Source: Alloalcanivorax profundimaris (lineage in GTDB: Bacteria > Pseudomonadota > Gammaproteobacteria > Pseudomonadales > Alcanivoracaceae). From it: a DNA stretch of 64,000 nt. A program made the translations under genes and the position numbers. The stretch's first letter is position 1; each line of letters begins with the position of its first letter. The notes beneath the pieces are model-generated. The model did no database searches, had not been told where the DNA came from, and was given only the letters and a program-made list of their open reading frames with translations. The stretch is from positions 1 to 64,000 of the forward strand of contig NZ_JABJWH010000008.1 of NCBI RefSeq assembly GCF_015265435.1, read 5' to 3'. Positions 34,043-43,550 of this stretch are shown piece by piece.

Positions 34043-35362
34043 ATGAACGCGCCCCGTTCCCCGGACACCGACTCCCACGCCACCCTGTTGCCCTGCCCGC
34101 AGTGCGACCTGGTGCTGTCGGTGACCGACCCGGCGCCGGGGGAATGGGTACGCTGCCCGCGCTGCCGCCACCCGCTGGCCCGCCATACCCTCCATGACCA
34201 GACCAGCCCGGCCCTGGCGGTGACCGCCCTGATCCTGCTGGCGGTGGCCCTGGCGTTTCCCTATATCCGTTTCGAGAAGAACGGCGTCGGCGACCAGATG
34301 GGGCTGCTGGACGCCGCCACTCAGCTGGCGGCCTTTCACCACCCGGCACTGGCGGTGGTGGTGTTCGCCACCATCGTGGTGCTGCCGGCCTGTTTCCTGA
34401 CCGCCCTGTTGTGGGTGCACGCCAGCCTGCGCCGGCCCGCCGGGCCGCTGCCGGGCACCGCCGCGCTGGTGCGCGCCCTGCCCCGCTGGCAGCCGTGGAT
34501 GATGGCGGATGTCTTCGCCATCGCCGCCCTGGTCAGCCTGATCAAGATCGTGGGCATGGCGGAAGTGTCCCTGAAACCCGGCTTCTGGGCTTTCACCGGC
34601 TTCGCCCTGGCGTTGCTGATCACCGTGCAACGCTTGCACCCGCTGGCGCTCTGGGCGCGCCTGGCGGGCCCGCCGAGGGTCCCCGCCGGCGCCCGGCCCG
34701 GCCTTACCGCCGCCGCCCAGGGCCTGGTGGGCTGCGAGCAGTGCGGCCAGCTCCAGGCCCTGGACGGCCACCGCCACTGCGTGCGCTGCGGCGGCCGCCT
34801 GCACCGGCGCCACCCGGGCAGCCTGCAGCGCACCTGGGCATTGCTGGTGGCCGCCACCCTGTGCTGCTTCCCCGCCCATCTGTACCCGATCATGGTCACC
34901 ACCAGCCTGGGCCATACCCAACCGTCCACCATTATTTCCGGGGTGCTGCAGTTCCTGCAGCATGGTGACTGGCCGATCGCCCTGATCATCTTCACCGCCA
35001 GTGTTCTGGTACCCTTTGGCAAGATCATGGCCCTTTCCTGGCTGTGCCTGGCGGCGCGCCGCGACGCGCCCCTGGACATGACCGCCCAGATGCGCCTGTA
35101 CCGAATCACCGAGTGGGTCGGCCGCTGGTCGATGATCGATGTGTTCGTGGTCGCCATCGTGGTGGCTCTGGTGCGGCTGGGGAACCTGCTGTCCATCGAC
35201 CCCGGCCCCGGCGGGCTGGCCTTCGCGGCGGTGGTGGTGCTGACCATGCTGGCCGCTTTCAGTTTTGATCCGCGCCTGATCTGGGACCGGCAGCCGGCCC
35301 CGGATCCGGACGCCCAACCTCGGGACGATGATGAGCTCCACTCCCTCGCGCGCCGTTCATGA
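34043..35362 (+). CDS. pqiA: Paraquat-inducible protein A (PqiA, membrane subunit)
   Basis: A 439-residue inner-membrane protein of the PqiABC lipid-transport complex, which spans the envelope and moves phospholipids between membranes. Two zinc-ribbon halves are visible: CPQCDLVLSV with CPRCRHPLAR near residue 20-45, and CEQCGQLQALDGHRHCVRCGG near residue 230, each followed by four hydrophobic segments (LFPLYI-like: ALAFPYIRF and FPAHLYPIM). A PqiA family duplicate-domain architecture is thus intact. Start at 34043 is chosen as first ATG close to the CPQC domain. The stop lies inside pqiB, a 35-bp overlap. Start certainty is moderate. Confidence 0.93.
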   Translation: MNAPRSPDTDSHATLLPCPQCDLVLSVTDPAPGEWVRCPRCRHPLARHTLHDQTSPALAVTALILLAVALAFPYIRFEKNGVGDQMGLLDAATQLAAFHHPALAVVVFATIVVLPACFLTALLWVHASLRRPAGPLPGTAALVRALPRWQPWMMADVFAIAALVSLIKIVGMAEVSLKPGFWAFTGFALALLITVQRLHPLALWARLAGPPRVPAGARPGLTAAAQGLVGCEQCGQLQALDGHRHCVRCGGRLHRRHPGSLQRTWALLVAATLCCFPAHLYPIMVTTSLGHTQPSTIISGVLQFLQHGDWPIALIIFTASVLVPFGKIMALSWLCLAARRDAPLDMTAQMRLYRITEWVGRWSMIDVFVVAIVVALVRLGNLLSIDPGPGGLAFAAVVVLTMLAAFSFDPRLIWDRQPAPDPDAQPRDDDELHSLARRS

Positions 35363-36968
35363 GCGCCTGCCCCGTCTGTCGCCGGTCTGGCTGATCCCGC
35401 TGGCGGCCCTGCTGATCGGCCTGTGGCTGGCGTTTGACCACCTTTCCGGCCAGGGCCCCCTGATCACCCTCAAACTGCAGGACGCGGAGGGCATCGAGGC
35501 GGGCAAGACACCGATCAAGACGCGCAGCGTGCAGGTGGGCACGGTGGAAACCGTGACCCTCTCCGAGGACCTGCGGCATACCCTGGTCACCGCCCGCATG
35601 CAGGACGGCGCCGAACGCATGCTCAATGAGGACACCCGCTTCTGGGTGGTCAAGCCGCGCATCGGCCGGGAGGGCATCAGCGGCCTGGGCACGGTGCTCT
35701 CCGGGGCCTACATCGAGCTGCTGCCCGGCGACGGCGACGACAAGAAGCGCAAGTTCACCGTGGAGGAGCAGCCGCCGGTCACCGAGGCCGGCGCCCAGGG
35801 CCTTTATCTCACCCTGCACAGCGAACCGGGCAACAGCGTCACCACCGGCGACCCGGTGACGTTCCGCAATCTCACCGTGGGCCGGGTGGTGGACACCGAG
35901 TTCATCGCCGAGGACCGCAGCATCGAGCACCGCATTTTCATCGAGAAGCCCTACGACGTGCTGGTGTCCGACACCACCCGCTTCTGGAGCGTGTCCGGCG
36001 TCGGCTTTCAACTCGATTCCCAGGGCTTCCGGGTTAATCTGCAATCACTGGAAACCCTGCTCGGTGGCGGCATCGCCTTTGGCGTGCCGGACCAGACCAT
36101 GCCCGCCGGCAGCCCCGCCAAGGAGGGCGACGAATACACCCTCTACGCCGACCAGGAGGCGGCCCGGCGCGGCCTGTTCGACCAGTACCTGGAATACGTG
36201 CTGCTGGTGGAGGACACGGTGCGCGGCCTGAGCCGGGGCGCGCCGGTGGAATACCGGGGCGTGCGCGTGGGCACCGTGGAGCAGGTGCCGTGGAATTTCA
36301 CCGGCGACCAGCCGGACTCCCTGAGCCGTTTCTCCATCCCGGTACTGATCCGGGTGGAACCGCAGCGCATCACCCAGGGCAGCGAGGTGCTGCTGGACGA
36401 CTGGCGCGAACGCCTGGAGCGCATGTTCGGCAACGGCCTGCGCGCCTCGCTGAAATCCGGCAACCTGCTCACCGGCGCCCTGTTCGTGGACCTCAACTTC
36501 CACCAGGACGTGCCCGACTATGAAGCCACCCGGTTCGAGAAGGTGCCGGTGTTCCCCACCACCTCCAATGGCCTGGCACAGATCGAGAACCAGATCAGTG
36601 GCCTGCTGGAGACCCTCAACGGCCTGCCGCTGCAGGAGATCGCCGAGGGCCTGGACCGCAACCTGGCCGCGTCCGAGGCCACCCTCAAGGAAATCAGCGC
36701 CACCGCCAACCGCCTGGAGGCCCTGCTCGGCGACCCGCGCACCCGGCAACTGCCGGGGCAGCTCAACGACACCCTGGCCTCCCTGGAACGGACCCTGGAC
36801 GGCCTGTCCGGCGCCGACGGCCGCCAGCTCTCCGATACCCTGGAACGCCTGGAGCAAGTGCTGCGCGACGCCGAACCGCTGCTGCGCACCCTGCGGGAAA
36901 AACCCAACGCCCTGATCTTCTCCCGGGAGCCGCCGGAGGATCCCCTGCCCAGAGCCCGTGATGAATAG
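35328..36968 (+). CDS. pqiB: Intermembrane transport protein PqiB (MCE/MlaD domains)
   Basis: A 546-residue periplasmic protein anchored by an N-terminal TM (about 19-37). It contains three MCE/MlaD-type domains (around 45-135, 155-270 and 285-400), the third introduced by RGLSRGAPVEYRGVRVGTV. In E. coli these stack as rings and form a lipid channel. A C-terminal coiled coil follows (about 430-530: SGLLETLNGLPLQEI, LEALLGD, LASLERTLDGL) which builds the needle. ATGATG at 35328/35331 after GGGACG gives the start. Encoded between pqiA and pqiC with overlaps on both sides, so all three are made together. Confidence 0.95.
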   Translation: MMSSTPSRAVHERLPRLSPVWLIPLAALLIGLWLAFDHLSGQGPLITLKLQDAEGIEAGKTPIKTRSVQVGTVETVTLSEDLRHTLVTARMQDGAERMLNEDTRFWVVKPRIGREGISGLGTVLSGAYIELLPGDGDDKKRKFTVEEQPPVTEAGAQGLYLTLHSEPGNSVTTGDPVTFRNLTVGRVVDTEFIAEDRSIEHRIFIEKPYDVLVSDTTRFWSVSGVGFQLDSQGFRVNLQSLETLLGGGIAFGVPDQTMPAGSPAKEGDEYTLYADQEAARRGLFDQYLEYVLLVEDTVRGLSRGAPVEYRGVRVGTVEQVPWNFTGDQPDSLSRFSIPVLIRVEPQRITQGSEVLLDDWRERLERMFGNGLRASLKSGNLLTGALFVDLNFHQDVPDYEATRFEKVPVFPTTSNGLAQIENQISGLLETLNGLPLQEIAEGLDRNLAASEATLKEISATANRLEALLGDPRTRQLPGQLNDTLASLERTLDGLSGADGRQLSDTLERLEQVLRDAEPLLRTLREKPNALIFSREPPEDPLPRARDE

Positions 36969-37005
36969 CCACGATGCCCCCGACCCCGACAACCGCCCGG
37001 AGCCC

Positions 37006-37569
37006 ATGATGGCGATCAGACTTCCTCTCCTGCTGCTGACGCTGCTGGCCCTGGCCGCCTGCGCCCAGGCGCCGGCCACCGGTGAACAGCATTACCTGCT
37101 GCCGTCCGCCCGCCTGGCGGCGCAACAGCAAGCCCTGGACCTGCGCCTTCAGGTGGCCGGTTATCTGGACCAGGCCGGCCTGGTGCTGGAAACCGGCCCC
37201 GCCACCCTCACCGGCGCCCGCTCACACCGCTGGGCGGAGCCCCTGGAGGCACAGCTGGAACGCTCGCTGGCGGCGGCGCTGCCGGACACCGAGGGCGAAC
37301 TGCGGGTCACCGTGAGCCGCTTCCAGGGCACCGCCGACGGCGATGCCCGGGTCAGCGGGGAATGGCGGTTCCTGGGCACGGACGGCCACCGCGCCGGCGG
37401 CACCTTCGACAAGCGACAGGCGCTGAAGCGGGACGGTTACGAGGAACTGGTGCTGCGGCTGGACGCCGCCTGGATGGAAGCGGCCGGGGATATCGGCCGG
37501 CGGTTGGCGGTACCGGAGAAACGGAAGCCCGCGGAGACTGAGCTCGACGACCGGGCGTATCGCGACTGA
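37006..37569 (+). CDS. pqiC: PqiC-type outer-membrane lipoprotein
   Basis: An outer-membrane lipoprotein of 187 residues (ABC-transport-auxiliary lipoprotein family) that docks the PqiB needle. The signal peptide MMAIRLPLLLLTLLALAAC ends at the lipobox Cys. I chose ATG 37006 rather than ATG 36961 because CGGAG precedes it and the N-terminus is then an uninterrupted signal peptide; the upstream start would add a Pro/Asp-rich prefix. YYLLPSAR-like (HYYLLPSARLAAQ reads HYLLPSARL) and the RLAVPEKRKP tail fit the family. The final codons and TGA lie within a REP repeat at 37557. Confidence 0.9.
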   Translation: MMAIRLPLLLLTLLALAACAQAPATGEQHYLLPSARLAAQQQALDLRLQVAGYLDQAGLVLETGPATLTGARSHRWAEPLEAQLERSLAAALPDTEGELRVTVSRFQGTADGDARVSGEWRFLGTDGHRAGGTFDKRQALKRDGYEELVLRLDAAWMEAAGDIGRRLAVPEKRKPAETELDDRAYRD

Positions 37570-37646
37570 AGTCGCTCCTACGGAGCCATGGGACAGGCCC
37601 ACTGCAGGAGCGACCGGGCGGCGCGCCGCTTCAGTCGCGATACGCC
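37557..37646. repeat. REP pair between pqiC and hemY
   Basis: TATCGCGACTGAAGTCGCTCCTACGG (left, 37558-37582) faces GCAGGAGCGACC, a GC-rich insert, then GCTTCAGTCGCGATACG (right, 37603-37646), an opposed pair of the same REP family. Each half can form its own hairpin. It lies between convergent pqiC and hemY, where it can end both transcripts, and encodes the last pqiC residues. Confidence 0.8.
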
Positions 37647-37664
37647 CGATGTCACGCTGAAGCC

Positions 37665-38903
37665 TCAGGAATGCTGCGTGGCATTCTCCGGCAGCGGCAG
37701 GGCCGGCAGCGCCGCGTCCAGGTCCGCCACCCGCCGTTCCAGCACCCGGGCGGCCTTGGTGCGATCGCCCAGGGCCAGGTACAGCCGCGACAGCTCCGCC
37801 AGGGCGGTGGCGCTCTGGCTGGAATTGGCGGCGGCCTCGAAGAAGTTCTGCGCCTTCCCCCACAACCGCGCCTTCAGCGCCACCCGGCCGGCGGTGACCA
37901 GCACGGCGGCGTTGCCCGGGCGTTCCACCAGCCACTTCTCCAGGGTCTGCAGCAGATCGTCCGGCGACAAATCATCGATCGCCTCCAGCACCGGCGGCAG
38001 CCGGTCGTCCCAGTCCCGGTCGAGCTGCTCGCGCACCAGCTGCAACGCCCGCCGGCCCTCGCCGAGCTGGGCCAGGAAGCCGGCGTAGCGGGCCACCATG
38101 GCCGGGTCATGCTTCAGTGAGGTGGGCACCGCCTTCCACAGCTCGCGCAGCTCCCGGGCGCGGCTTTCCGCGTCGTTGAAGCCGGGCTTCTGGCCCAGGT
38201 GCTGCAATCGCGCCAGCCAGGCGCGGCGCTCGCGACGGGCCGCCTGCTGCTCGCCCAGGGCGCGCCGCAGGCGCGGCAGCAGGGCGCACAGCGCCTCCCA
38301 GTCCCGTTCGCGCTCCAGCACGTCGGCGTACAACGCCTGCACCCGCCGGTTGCCCGGGGCCCGTTCCGCCAGCCCTTGCAGTTCCCGCCGGGCCCGGTCC
38401 GGGTGCCCTTCGTCCAGGGCGAAGCGGGCACGCATCAAGCCGGCCACCGCGTCCCCCCGCCGGCACCGGGCGGCGGCGTCCAGGTATTCCTCCAGGGCGT
38501 CGCCGTCGTCGCGCTGGCGGGCGCATTCCGCGGCCAGCAGCCAGGCCGCCAGGGGCCAGTCGCCGTCGCGGCCGGCGGCGCTGAGCAGACGCTCCGCCTT
38601 CTCCGGCTCGCCGTCCATCAGCAGAATGAAGCCGCTGCGCAGCCGCCGGCGCGCCACCCGCAGGCGGAAGCGGCGGGTGGCGCGCACCGGTTCGGCGGCG
38701 TTCCACAACAGATTAAGAAACAGGGTCAGCACCACCAGGGCCACCGCGCCCAGGATCAGCGCCAGCACCGCGAAGCCCAGGGTGCTTTCCAGGCGCCAGT
38801 GGTCACGGATCACCAGCAGGTAGCCGGAATCCGCCGCCATCCAGCGCCCCAGCAAGGTGGCGGCCACCAGGGCCGCCACGATCAGCAGCAGCGCTTTCTT
38901 CAT
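37665..38903 (-). CDS. hemY: Heme biosynthesis protein HemY (TPR membrane protein)
   Basis: A 412-residue inner-membrane protein with two hydrophobic segments (about 4-20 and 42-64) and a cytoplasm-facing C-terminal domain (about 85-400) of TPR-like helical hairpins, the HemY_N plus TPR layout. E. coli relatives have a supporting role in tetrapyrrole synthesis; the exact activity is undefined. Helices rich in Leu, Arg and Ala (ARRELQGLAERAPGNRRVQAL and similar) support the TPR reading. The ATG overlaps the hemX stop (ATGA). Last gene of hemC-hemD-hemX-hemY. Confidence 0.9.
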   Translation of the reverse strand: MKKALLLIVAALVAATLLGRWMAADSGYLLVIRDHWRLESTLGFAVLALILGAVALVVLTLFLNLLWNAAEPVRATRRFRLRVARRRLRSGFILLMDGEPEKAERLLSAAGRDGDWPLAAWLLAAECARQRDDGDALEEYLDAAARCRRGDAVAGLMRARFALDEGHPDRARRELQGLAERAPGNRRVQALYADVLERERDWEALCALLPRLRRALGEQQAARRERRAWLARLQHLGQKPGFNDAESRARELRELWKAVPTSLKHDPAMVARYAGFLAQLGEGRRALQLVREQLDRDWDDRLPPVLEAIDDLSPDDLLQTLEKWLVERPGNAAVLVTAGRVALKARLWGKAQNFFEAAANSSQSATALAELSRLYLALGDRTKAARVLERRVADLDAALPALPLPENATQHS

Positions 38904-39877
38904 TGGTCACCCTCCTCGCGCTTGAGCAGGTCACGCTTGAACTGGCGGATGGCGTCCAGGCCGGCGCCGATCTCCGGCAGCGCCTGGTTGACCTTCTGGC
39001 CGTCCAGTTCATCCAGGGCGGCGCGGATCTGGCGCACCCGGCCCTGGTCCTCGCGGAACCACTGATCCAGGGTGGCGCGGGCGCTGTCCAGGGCCTGGCG
39101 GTAGGCTTTCTCACGGCCCTGCATCAACGCCAGCCGGGCCTGCTGCAGGCTGGCATCCAGGGTCAGGCGCACGGTGGCCGCCTGGGTTTCGGTGAGCGGC
39201 AGGGGCACTTCGCCTTCATGGCGGCGCACCGTCACCGGCAGCTGCGAGAGCAACCGGGCCCACCAGCCCCGATCCTTGTCCGGCGCCGGCGCCTCCGGCG
39301 GCGCGTCCCGCTCCGGCATGGCCAGCTCCGGCACCAGCGCCTGCAGGGCGCCCAGGCGCAGCACCATGGCCTGGATGTCCACCTGCAGGGCGCCGTTGAG
39401 TTTCTCCATGTCCACCGCCAGGGCCTGACGCGCCGGCAGAGCGCCCGGGTCGTCGAGGCGCGCCAGGGTCTGGTCGGCGGCCTCGAGCAGGCGACGGGCG
39501 GCGCCGGCGTCGCCGGTGAGCAGCAACCGCTGGCCGGCCAGGCTGGCCAGGGCCTCCGCCTCGTTGGTCAACCACAGGGTCTGGCCACCCTGGCGCACGT
39601 CCGCCAGGGCCTCGCGATCCCGGGCCAGGCGCGCCTGCAGGCGCTCCTGCTGGTCGCGCAACGCGTCCTCCGCCTGGCGCCGCTCGCGGCTCTGGCGGTC
39701 CAGTTCGCCTTGCAGTTCACTGATCCGGCCGTCCAGGCTCTGGCGATCGTTTTCCAGCACCCGCCATTGCTGCCAGCCCCACCAGCCGGCGGCGCCCAGG
39801 GCGGCCAGAATCACGATCAGGATGAGCAGCGGCCACAGGCTCAGGCCCTGTTGGCGGCGGAGGGGGCGGTGCGTCAT
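38900..39877 (-). CDS. hemX: HemX / uroporphyrinogen-III C-methyltransferase-like membrane protein
   Basis: A 325-residue single-pass inner-membrane protein: TM about 16-36 (SLWPLLILIVILAALGAAGWW), then a coiled coil (about 38-100) and a helical periplasmic domain. These features match HemX of enterics and Pseudomonas; although named as a methyltransferase, no SAM motif is visible and the role is unclear. Start 39877 (MTHRPLRRQQGL) follows GGGAGA; an in-frame ATG at 39919 would put an unlikely extension. Overlaps hemY by 4 bp; 71 bp downstream of hemD. Confidence 0.9.
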   Translation of the reverse strand: MTHRPLRRQQGLSLWPLLILIVILAALGAAGWWGWQQWRVLENDRQSLDGRISELQGELDRQSRERRQAEDALRDQQERLQARLARDREALADVRQGGQTLWLTNEAEALASLAGQRLLLTGDAGAARRLLEAADQTLARLDDPGALPARQALAVDMEKLNGALQVDIQAMVLRLGALQALVPELAMPERDAPPEAPAPDKDRGWWARLLSQLPVTVRRHEGEVPLPLTETQAATVRLTLDASLQQARLALMQGREKAYRQALDSARATLDQWFREDQGRVRQIRAALDELDGQKVNQALPEIGAGLDAIRQFKRDLLKREEGDQ

Positions 39878-39948
39878 GGGGTCTCCCTTTATTGGTGTGT
39901 TCCCTTTCCCGGCAATCAACTCAAGATAATGAGAGCAACCCGTCGCGT

Positions 39949-40647
39949 CTAGCCAGGCAGGGCCGCCAGCATATCCGTATCGTGGGCGCTGGCGGCGGTG
40001 ACCACCGGCCCGGCGTGGTCGGCGGCCACGGCGGCGGCCACCCGTTCCCCGGCGGCGATCACCCGGGCGCGCGCCGGAATCCGGCCGGCCAGGGCCCGCC
40101 AGCCTTCCACGCTGGTGATCATCACCGTGTCAATGTCGTCGGGACAGTGACGGTCCGGGGCCGGCAGGCGGCGGTAAAACGGTATCACGTCCACGGTGGC
40201 GTCCCGTTCGCGCAGGCGCGCGGCCAGCCAGTCGCGGCCGCCATCGCCACGGCAGATCAGAATGCGTTTCCCGGCCACGTCCGCCAGACACGGCAGTGCC
40301 AGCACCGCCTCGGAATTGAAGCCGCTGCGCGGGTATTCCGGGGCCAGACCGGCGCGGCGGATCTCCGCCGCCGTGGATTCGCCCACCGCCAGCCAGTGCA
40401 GGCCCACCGGCCACTGCGGCCAGAGATCGGCCATGGCGTCCAGGGCGTGCCGGGCGGCGTTGGCGCTGACGAAGAACACCGCGTGGTACAGATCCAGATC
40501 CAGCAGCCGCCGGCGATGATCCCCGGACAGCGGCAGCGGCTCGATGCGCAGGGCCGGCACCAGCAGCGGCTCGTGGCCGGCGGCCCGCAGCCGCGCCGCC
40601 AGCGCCTCGCCCTGGCCGGCGGGACGGGTGACCAGGACCCGGCTCAT
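39949..40647 (-). CDS. hemD: Uroporphyrinogen-III synthase HemD
   Basis: HemD cyclises hydroxymethylbilane to uroporphyrinogen III, the branch point for heme, siroheme and B12. The sequence is short (232 residues) and divergent as usual for the family. [17 protein letters not shown] at the start, [13 protein letters not shown] and the ring-D binding region are recognisable, with [12 protein letters not shown] and [13 protein letters not shown] in the second half. The start ATG overlaps the hemC TGA (ATGA), so translation is coupled. Confidence 0.93.
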   Translation of the reverse strand: MSRVLVTRPAGQGEALAARLRAAGHEPLLVPALRIEPLPLSGDHRRRLLDLDLYHAVFFVSANAARHALDAMADLWPQWPVGLHWLAVGESTAAEIRRAGLAPEYPRSGFNSEAVLALPCLADVAGKRILICRGDGGRDWLAARLRERDATVDVIPFYRRLPAPDRHCPDDIDTVMITSVEGWRALAGRIPARARVIAAGERVAAAVAADHAGPVVTAASAHDTDMLAALPG

Positions 40648-41579
40648 GGCCGGTCGTAGAGTTCCCGGAGAATGCGGTCGGCGCCCTGGGCCAGCAGGGA
40701 CTCGGCGATGGCGATGCCCAGTTCGGCGGCCTGCTCCCGGGGAGCCCGGTCCTCGGCGCGCAGCACCGTCTTGCCGTCCTCGCTGGCCACCAGACCGCGC
40801 AGCCACAGGCGGCCGTCGTCCTCAAGCAGAGCGAAACCGGCGATGGGCACCTGGCAGCCGCCCTCCAGGCGCCGGTTCATGGCGCGCTCGGCGGTGACCC
40901 GGTCCCAGGTGAGCGGATCGCTGAGCGGCGCCAGCAGATGGGCGGTGCGCTCGTCCTCGGCGCGGCATTCGATGCCCACGGCACCCTGGCCCACCGCCGG
41001 CAGGGATTCCTCCGGCGGCATGTCGTAGCGAATGCGTTCGTGCATCTCCAGGCGCTTGAGGCCGGCGGACGCCAGGATGATGGCGTCGAACTGGCCGTCG
41101 TCCAGCTTGCCCAGGCGGGTCTGCACATTACCACGCAGGCTGGAGACCTTCAGATCCGGCCGGTTGGCCAGCACCTGGGCCTGGCGGCGCAGGCTGGAGG
41201 TGCCCAGCCGGGCGCCTTCGGGCAGGCTCATCAGGGCGTCGTGGTGGTTGGAGACGAAGGCGTCGCGGGGATCCTCGCGCTCACAGATCACCGGCAGGGC
41301 CATGCCCTCGGGCAGTTCCATGGGCACGTCCTTCATGGAGTGCACGGCGATGTCGGCGCGGCCGTCCATCATCGCCTCTTCCAGCTCCTTCACGAACAGG
41401 CCCTTGCCGCCGATCTTGGCCAGCGGCGTGTCCAGGATCTTGTCGCCCTGGGTCTTGATCCGCACCAGTTCCACGCTCAGGCCCGGGTGCAGAGCCTCCA
41501 GCCGCTTTTGCACGTACTCCGCCTGCCAGACGGCAAGGGGGCTGGAACGGGTGGCGATGCGCAGAATCTCGGCGGACAT
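40644..41579 (-). CDS. hemC: Hydroxymethylbilane synthase HemC (porphobilinogen deaminase)
   Basis: HemC polymerises four porphobilinogens to hydroxymethylbilane on a covalent dipyrromethane cofactor. The 311 residues match E. coli, and the cofactor Cys is at the same number, Cys242 ([11 protein letters not shown]). The opening [38 protein letters not shown] and HSMKDVP contain the conserved Arg, Lys and Asp residues. First gene of hemCDXY; a -10-like TACAAT lies about 30 bp upstream. Confidence 0.97.
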   Translation of the reverse strand: MSAEILRIATRSSPLAVWQAEYVQKRLEALHPGLSVELVRIKTQGDKILDTPLAKIGGKGLFVKELEEAMMDGRADIAVHSMKDVPMELPEGMALPVICEREDPRDAFVSNHHDALMSLPEGARLGTSSLRRQAQVLANRPDLKVSSLRGNVQTRLGKLDDGQFDAIILASAGLKRLEMHERIRYDMPPEESLPAVGQGAVGIECRAEDERTAHLLAPLSDPLTWDRVTAERAMNRRLEGGCQVPIAGFALLEDDGRLWLRGLVASEDGKTVLRAEDRAPREQAAELGIAIAESLLAQGADRILRELYDRP

Positions 41580-41609
41580 GGAAGCTCCGGAACGACGAAT
41601 GGAAGCCGG

Positions 41610-41615
41610 ATTGTA
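41610..41615 (-). promoter_or_regulatory. Putative -10 element of the hem operon
   Basis: On the minus strand TACAAT (41615-41610) matches the -10 consensus 5 of 6 and would start transcription near 41603, about 25 bases before the hemC ATG. It lies directly after the algR terminator, which supports a separate hem promoter. No good -35 was seen. Confidence 0.45.
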
Positions 41616-41619
41616 ATGG

Positions 41620-41647
41620 AAAAGGCGGCGCTTCGCCGAACGCCGCC
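41620..41647 (-). terminator. Rho-independent terminator after algR
   Basis: Reading the minus strand, GGCGGCG pairs with CGCCGCC around a short loop (TTCGGCGAAG, itself able to pair TTC with GAA), then TTTT follows. This GC stem with a U run lies between algR and hemC, and should separate regulator transcription from the heme operon. Confidence 0.7.
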
Positions 41648-41651
41648 GGGG

Positions 41652-42413
41652 CTATTTTTTCTTGCCGGTGAGCGCCTTGCGCAAACCGGCCATGTGGCGC
41701 CGGCTCACCGGCAACGGCTCCTCCACGCCGCGCAGGTGCACCTCGAAGCGCCCCTGGCGGGAACACTCCAGGCTTTCAATGAAGTGCATCGACGCCAGGG
41801 TGCTGCGGTGAATGCGCACGAACAGGTCCTCGAATTCCTCTTCCAGCGCCTTGAGCGGTTCGTCGATGAGCACATAGCCATCGCCGTAGTGCACCGCCAC
41901 GTATTTCTGGTCGGCCTGGAAATAGCGCACCTCCTCCATGGGCACCACCTCCAGCCCCCGGTGGGTGCGGGCGCTCAGGTGACGGCGCCGGCGCGGGCGG
42001 TGTATCGCCAGCTTGTGGCTCATCTCCGCCACCTGCACCCGGTTCAGGGCCCGGGCCTTGCGCAGGGCGTGTTTGAGGTCGTCGGCGCTGACCGGCTTGA
42101 GCAGGTAATCCACCGCGTGCACGCGGAACGCCTGCAGGGCGTGTTCATCGTAGGCGGTGCAGAAGATCACCGCCGGCGGGTGCTCCATTTTCTGCAGGTG
42201 GCCGGCGGCTTCCAGGCCATCCATGTCCGGCATGCGGATATCCATGAGCAACACGTCGGGGCGCGTGCGGCCGGCGCATTCCACCGCTTCGCGGCCGCTG
42301 GCGGCTTCCCCGGTGACCTCCATGTGCGCCATTTCCACCAGACGCTTGAGACGCATGCGGGCGAGCGCTTCGTCGTCGCACACCAGCACTTTCATCTTGG
42401 CTACGTCGTCCAT
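41652..42413 (-). CDS. algR: LytTR-type response regulator AlgR
   Basis: A 253-residue DNA-binding response regulator. The receiver domain (about 7-125) has Asp13/Asp14, phospho-acceptor Asp58 (LLMDIRMPDMDGL), Thr in CTAYDE and Lys in YLLKPVS. The C-terminal LytTR domain (about 145-250) has HLSARTHRGLEVVP and FVRIHRSTL. In P. aeruginosa AlgR controls alginate, twitching and virulence. The first ATG (MDDVAKMKV) is chosen because AGGGGAAGG lies upstream; ATG at residue 7 is a close alternative. It is 11 bp downstream of algZ and 72 bp from hemC. No alginate operon is seen in the window. Confidence 0.93.
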   Translation of the reverse strand: MDDVAKMKVLVCDDEALARMRLKRLVEMAHMEVTGEAASGREAVECAGRTRPDVLLMDIRMPDMDGLEAAGHLQKMEHPPAVIFCTAYDEHALQAFRVHAVDYLLKPVSADDLKHALRKARALNRVQVAEMSHKLAIHRPRRRRHLSARTHRGLEVVPMEEVRYFQADQKYVAVHYGDGYVLIDEPLKALEEEFEDLFVRIHRSTLASMHFIESLECSRQGRFEVHLRGVEEPLPVSRRHMAGLRKALTGKKK

Positions 42414-42424
42414 CGCCTTCCCCT

Positions 42425-43456
42425 CTAGTCCGACGGATAGCTGATCCGGACCTCATAGTGTTGTTGTTCGTCCAGCGACTCCACCCGCACGGCGGCGCCG
42501 TGGAGCGCCTCCAGCCGATGGCGGATGTTGTCCAGGGCCATGCGGTTGCCCTGGTGGCCGCTGTCGCATCCGGGATGCGGATTGCGGACCCCGATCACCA
42601 CCCGGCCAGCCTCGCGGCGGGCGTGCACGGTTACCACGCCGCCGCCGGCCAGGGGCTGGATACCGTGATAGATCGCATTTTCCAGCAAGGGCTGCAACGT
42701 CAAAAGGGGCAGAAGCACGGTTTCGGGATCCAGTTCCACCCGCCAGTCCACGCGCAGCCGGTCGCCCAGGCGCAGGGCCTCGATGCGCGCGTAGCGTTCA
42801 CACAGGGACAGTTCCTCCGCCAGCGACACCTGGTGCTCCAAGGAATCCTTGAGGCTGGCGCGGAACAACCGCGAGAGGTCCTCCACGGCCTGCTCGGCGG
42901 CGTCCGGGTCGACGCGCACCAGGGTGGCGATGATATTCATGGAGTTGAACAGGAAATGCGGCCGGATACGCGACTGCAGAGCCTGGATGCGCGAGCGCAA
43001 CTCGGCGCGCTCCTTGAGCCGCAGCTGCTCCTGCACATAGAAGTAGCGCATGATCAAGCCGGCGACGATGGCGGCGATCAGCACGTTGGAAAGAATGTCC
43101 CAGTGCCACAGCGGGCGCACCGCCGCCCCCTCCGCGGCCCAGCCCAGCAGCCAGCGCGCCAGCAGGCTGAACGCCAGGGTATCGAGCACCACCAGCCCCA
43201 CCACGGCCAGCGCCGACCAGGCGGAAGGCAGCCGGTTAAGGCGGTCGCGCAGGTGGCACACCACCGCCGCGGACGTCAGCCCCACCCACTGGATGAACAG
43301 GGAGGTGAGCGCCAGGCGCTCAATGCCGAACGGCTCGAAGTAGCCCGCCACCAGGGTGATGACGATGGCCATCAGTTCCGAGACCACCACCACCACCAGC
43401 ACGGCGCGGGTGGTGCACAGGTTGGGCAGAAAGACGTTGGTTCTCGGTTCGCTCAT
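42425..43456 (-). CDS. algZ: Sensor histidine kinase AlgZ/FimS (LytS-like)
   Basis: A 343-residue sensor kinase with four to five N-terminal hydrophobic segments (about 15-130) and no large periplasmic domain. The kinase domain is of the LytS (His_kinase, PF06580) class: [20 protein letters not shown] holds the phosphorylated His, and [23 protein letters not shown] supplies the ATP N-box. The G-box region is reduced. It should phosphorylate AlgR, whose gene follows after 11 bp. The start at 43456 ([11 protein letters not shown]) is chosen as the first ATG of the conserved N-terminus; no strong ribosome site. Divergent from argH. Confidence 0.92.
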   Translation of the reverse strand: MSEPRTNVFLPNLCTTRAVLVVVVVSELMAIVITLVAGYFEPFGIERLALTSLFIQWVGLTSAAVVCHLRDRLNRLPSAWSALAVVGLVVLDTLAFSLLARWLLGWAAEGAAVRPLWHWDILSNVLIAAIVAGLIMRYFYVQEQLRLKERAELRSRIQALQSRIRPHFLFNSMNIIATLVRVDPDAAEQAVEDLSRLFRASLKDSLEHQVSLAEELSLCERYARIEALRLGDRLRVDWRVELDPETVLLPLLTLQPLLENAIYHGIQPLAGGGVVTVHARREAGRVVIGVRNPHPGCDSGHQGNRMALDNIRHRLEALHGAAVRVESLDEQQHYEVRISYPSD

Positions 43457-43504
43457 GGCATCACTTATCGTTTTGCCGCCTACGATACCACCGTCCGGCG
43501 GTGC

Positions 43505-43510
43505 TATACT
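43505..43510 (+). promoter_or_regulatory. Putative argH promoter -10 box
   Basis: TATACT (43505-43510) lies 41 bases before the argH ATG at 43551, in the 94-bp gap from algZ. No matching -35 is obvious. It may serve argH; the algZ promoter is not visible in this short gap. Confidence 0.35.
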
Positions 43511-43550
43511 GCGCGCCCTGTCTATTTCAGCGCCGGACGCGAGCAACGAG

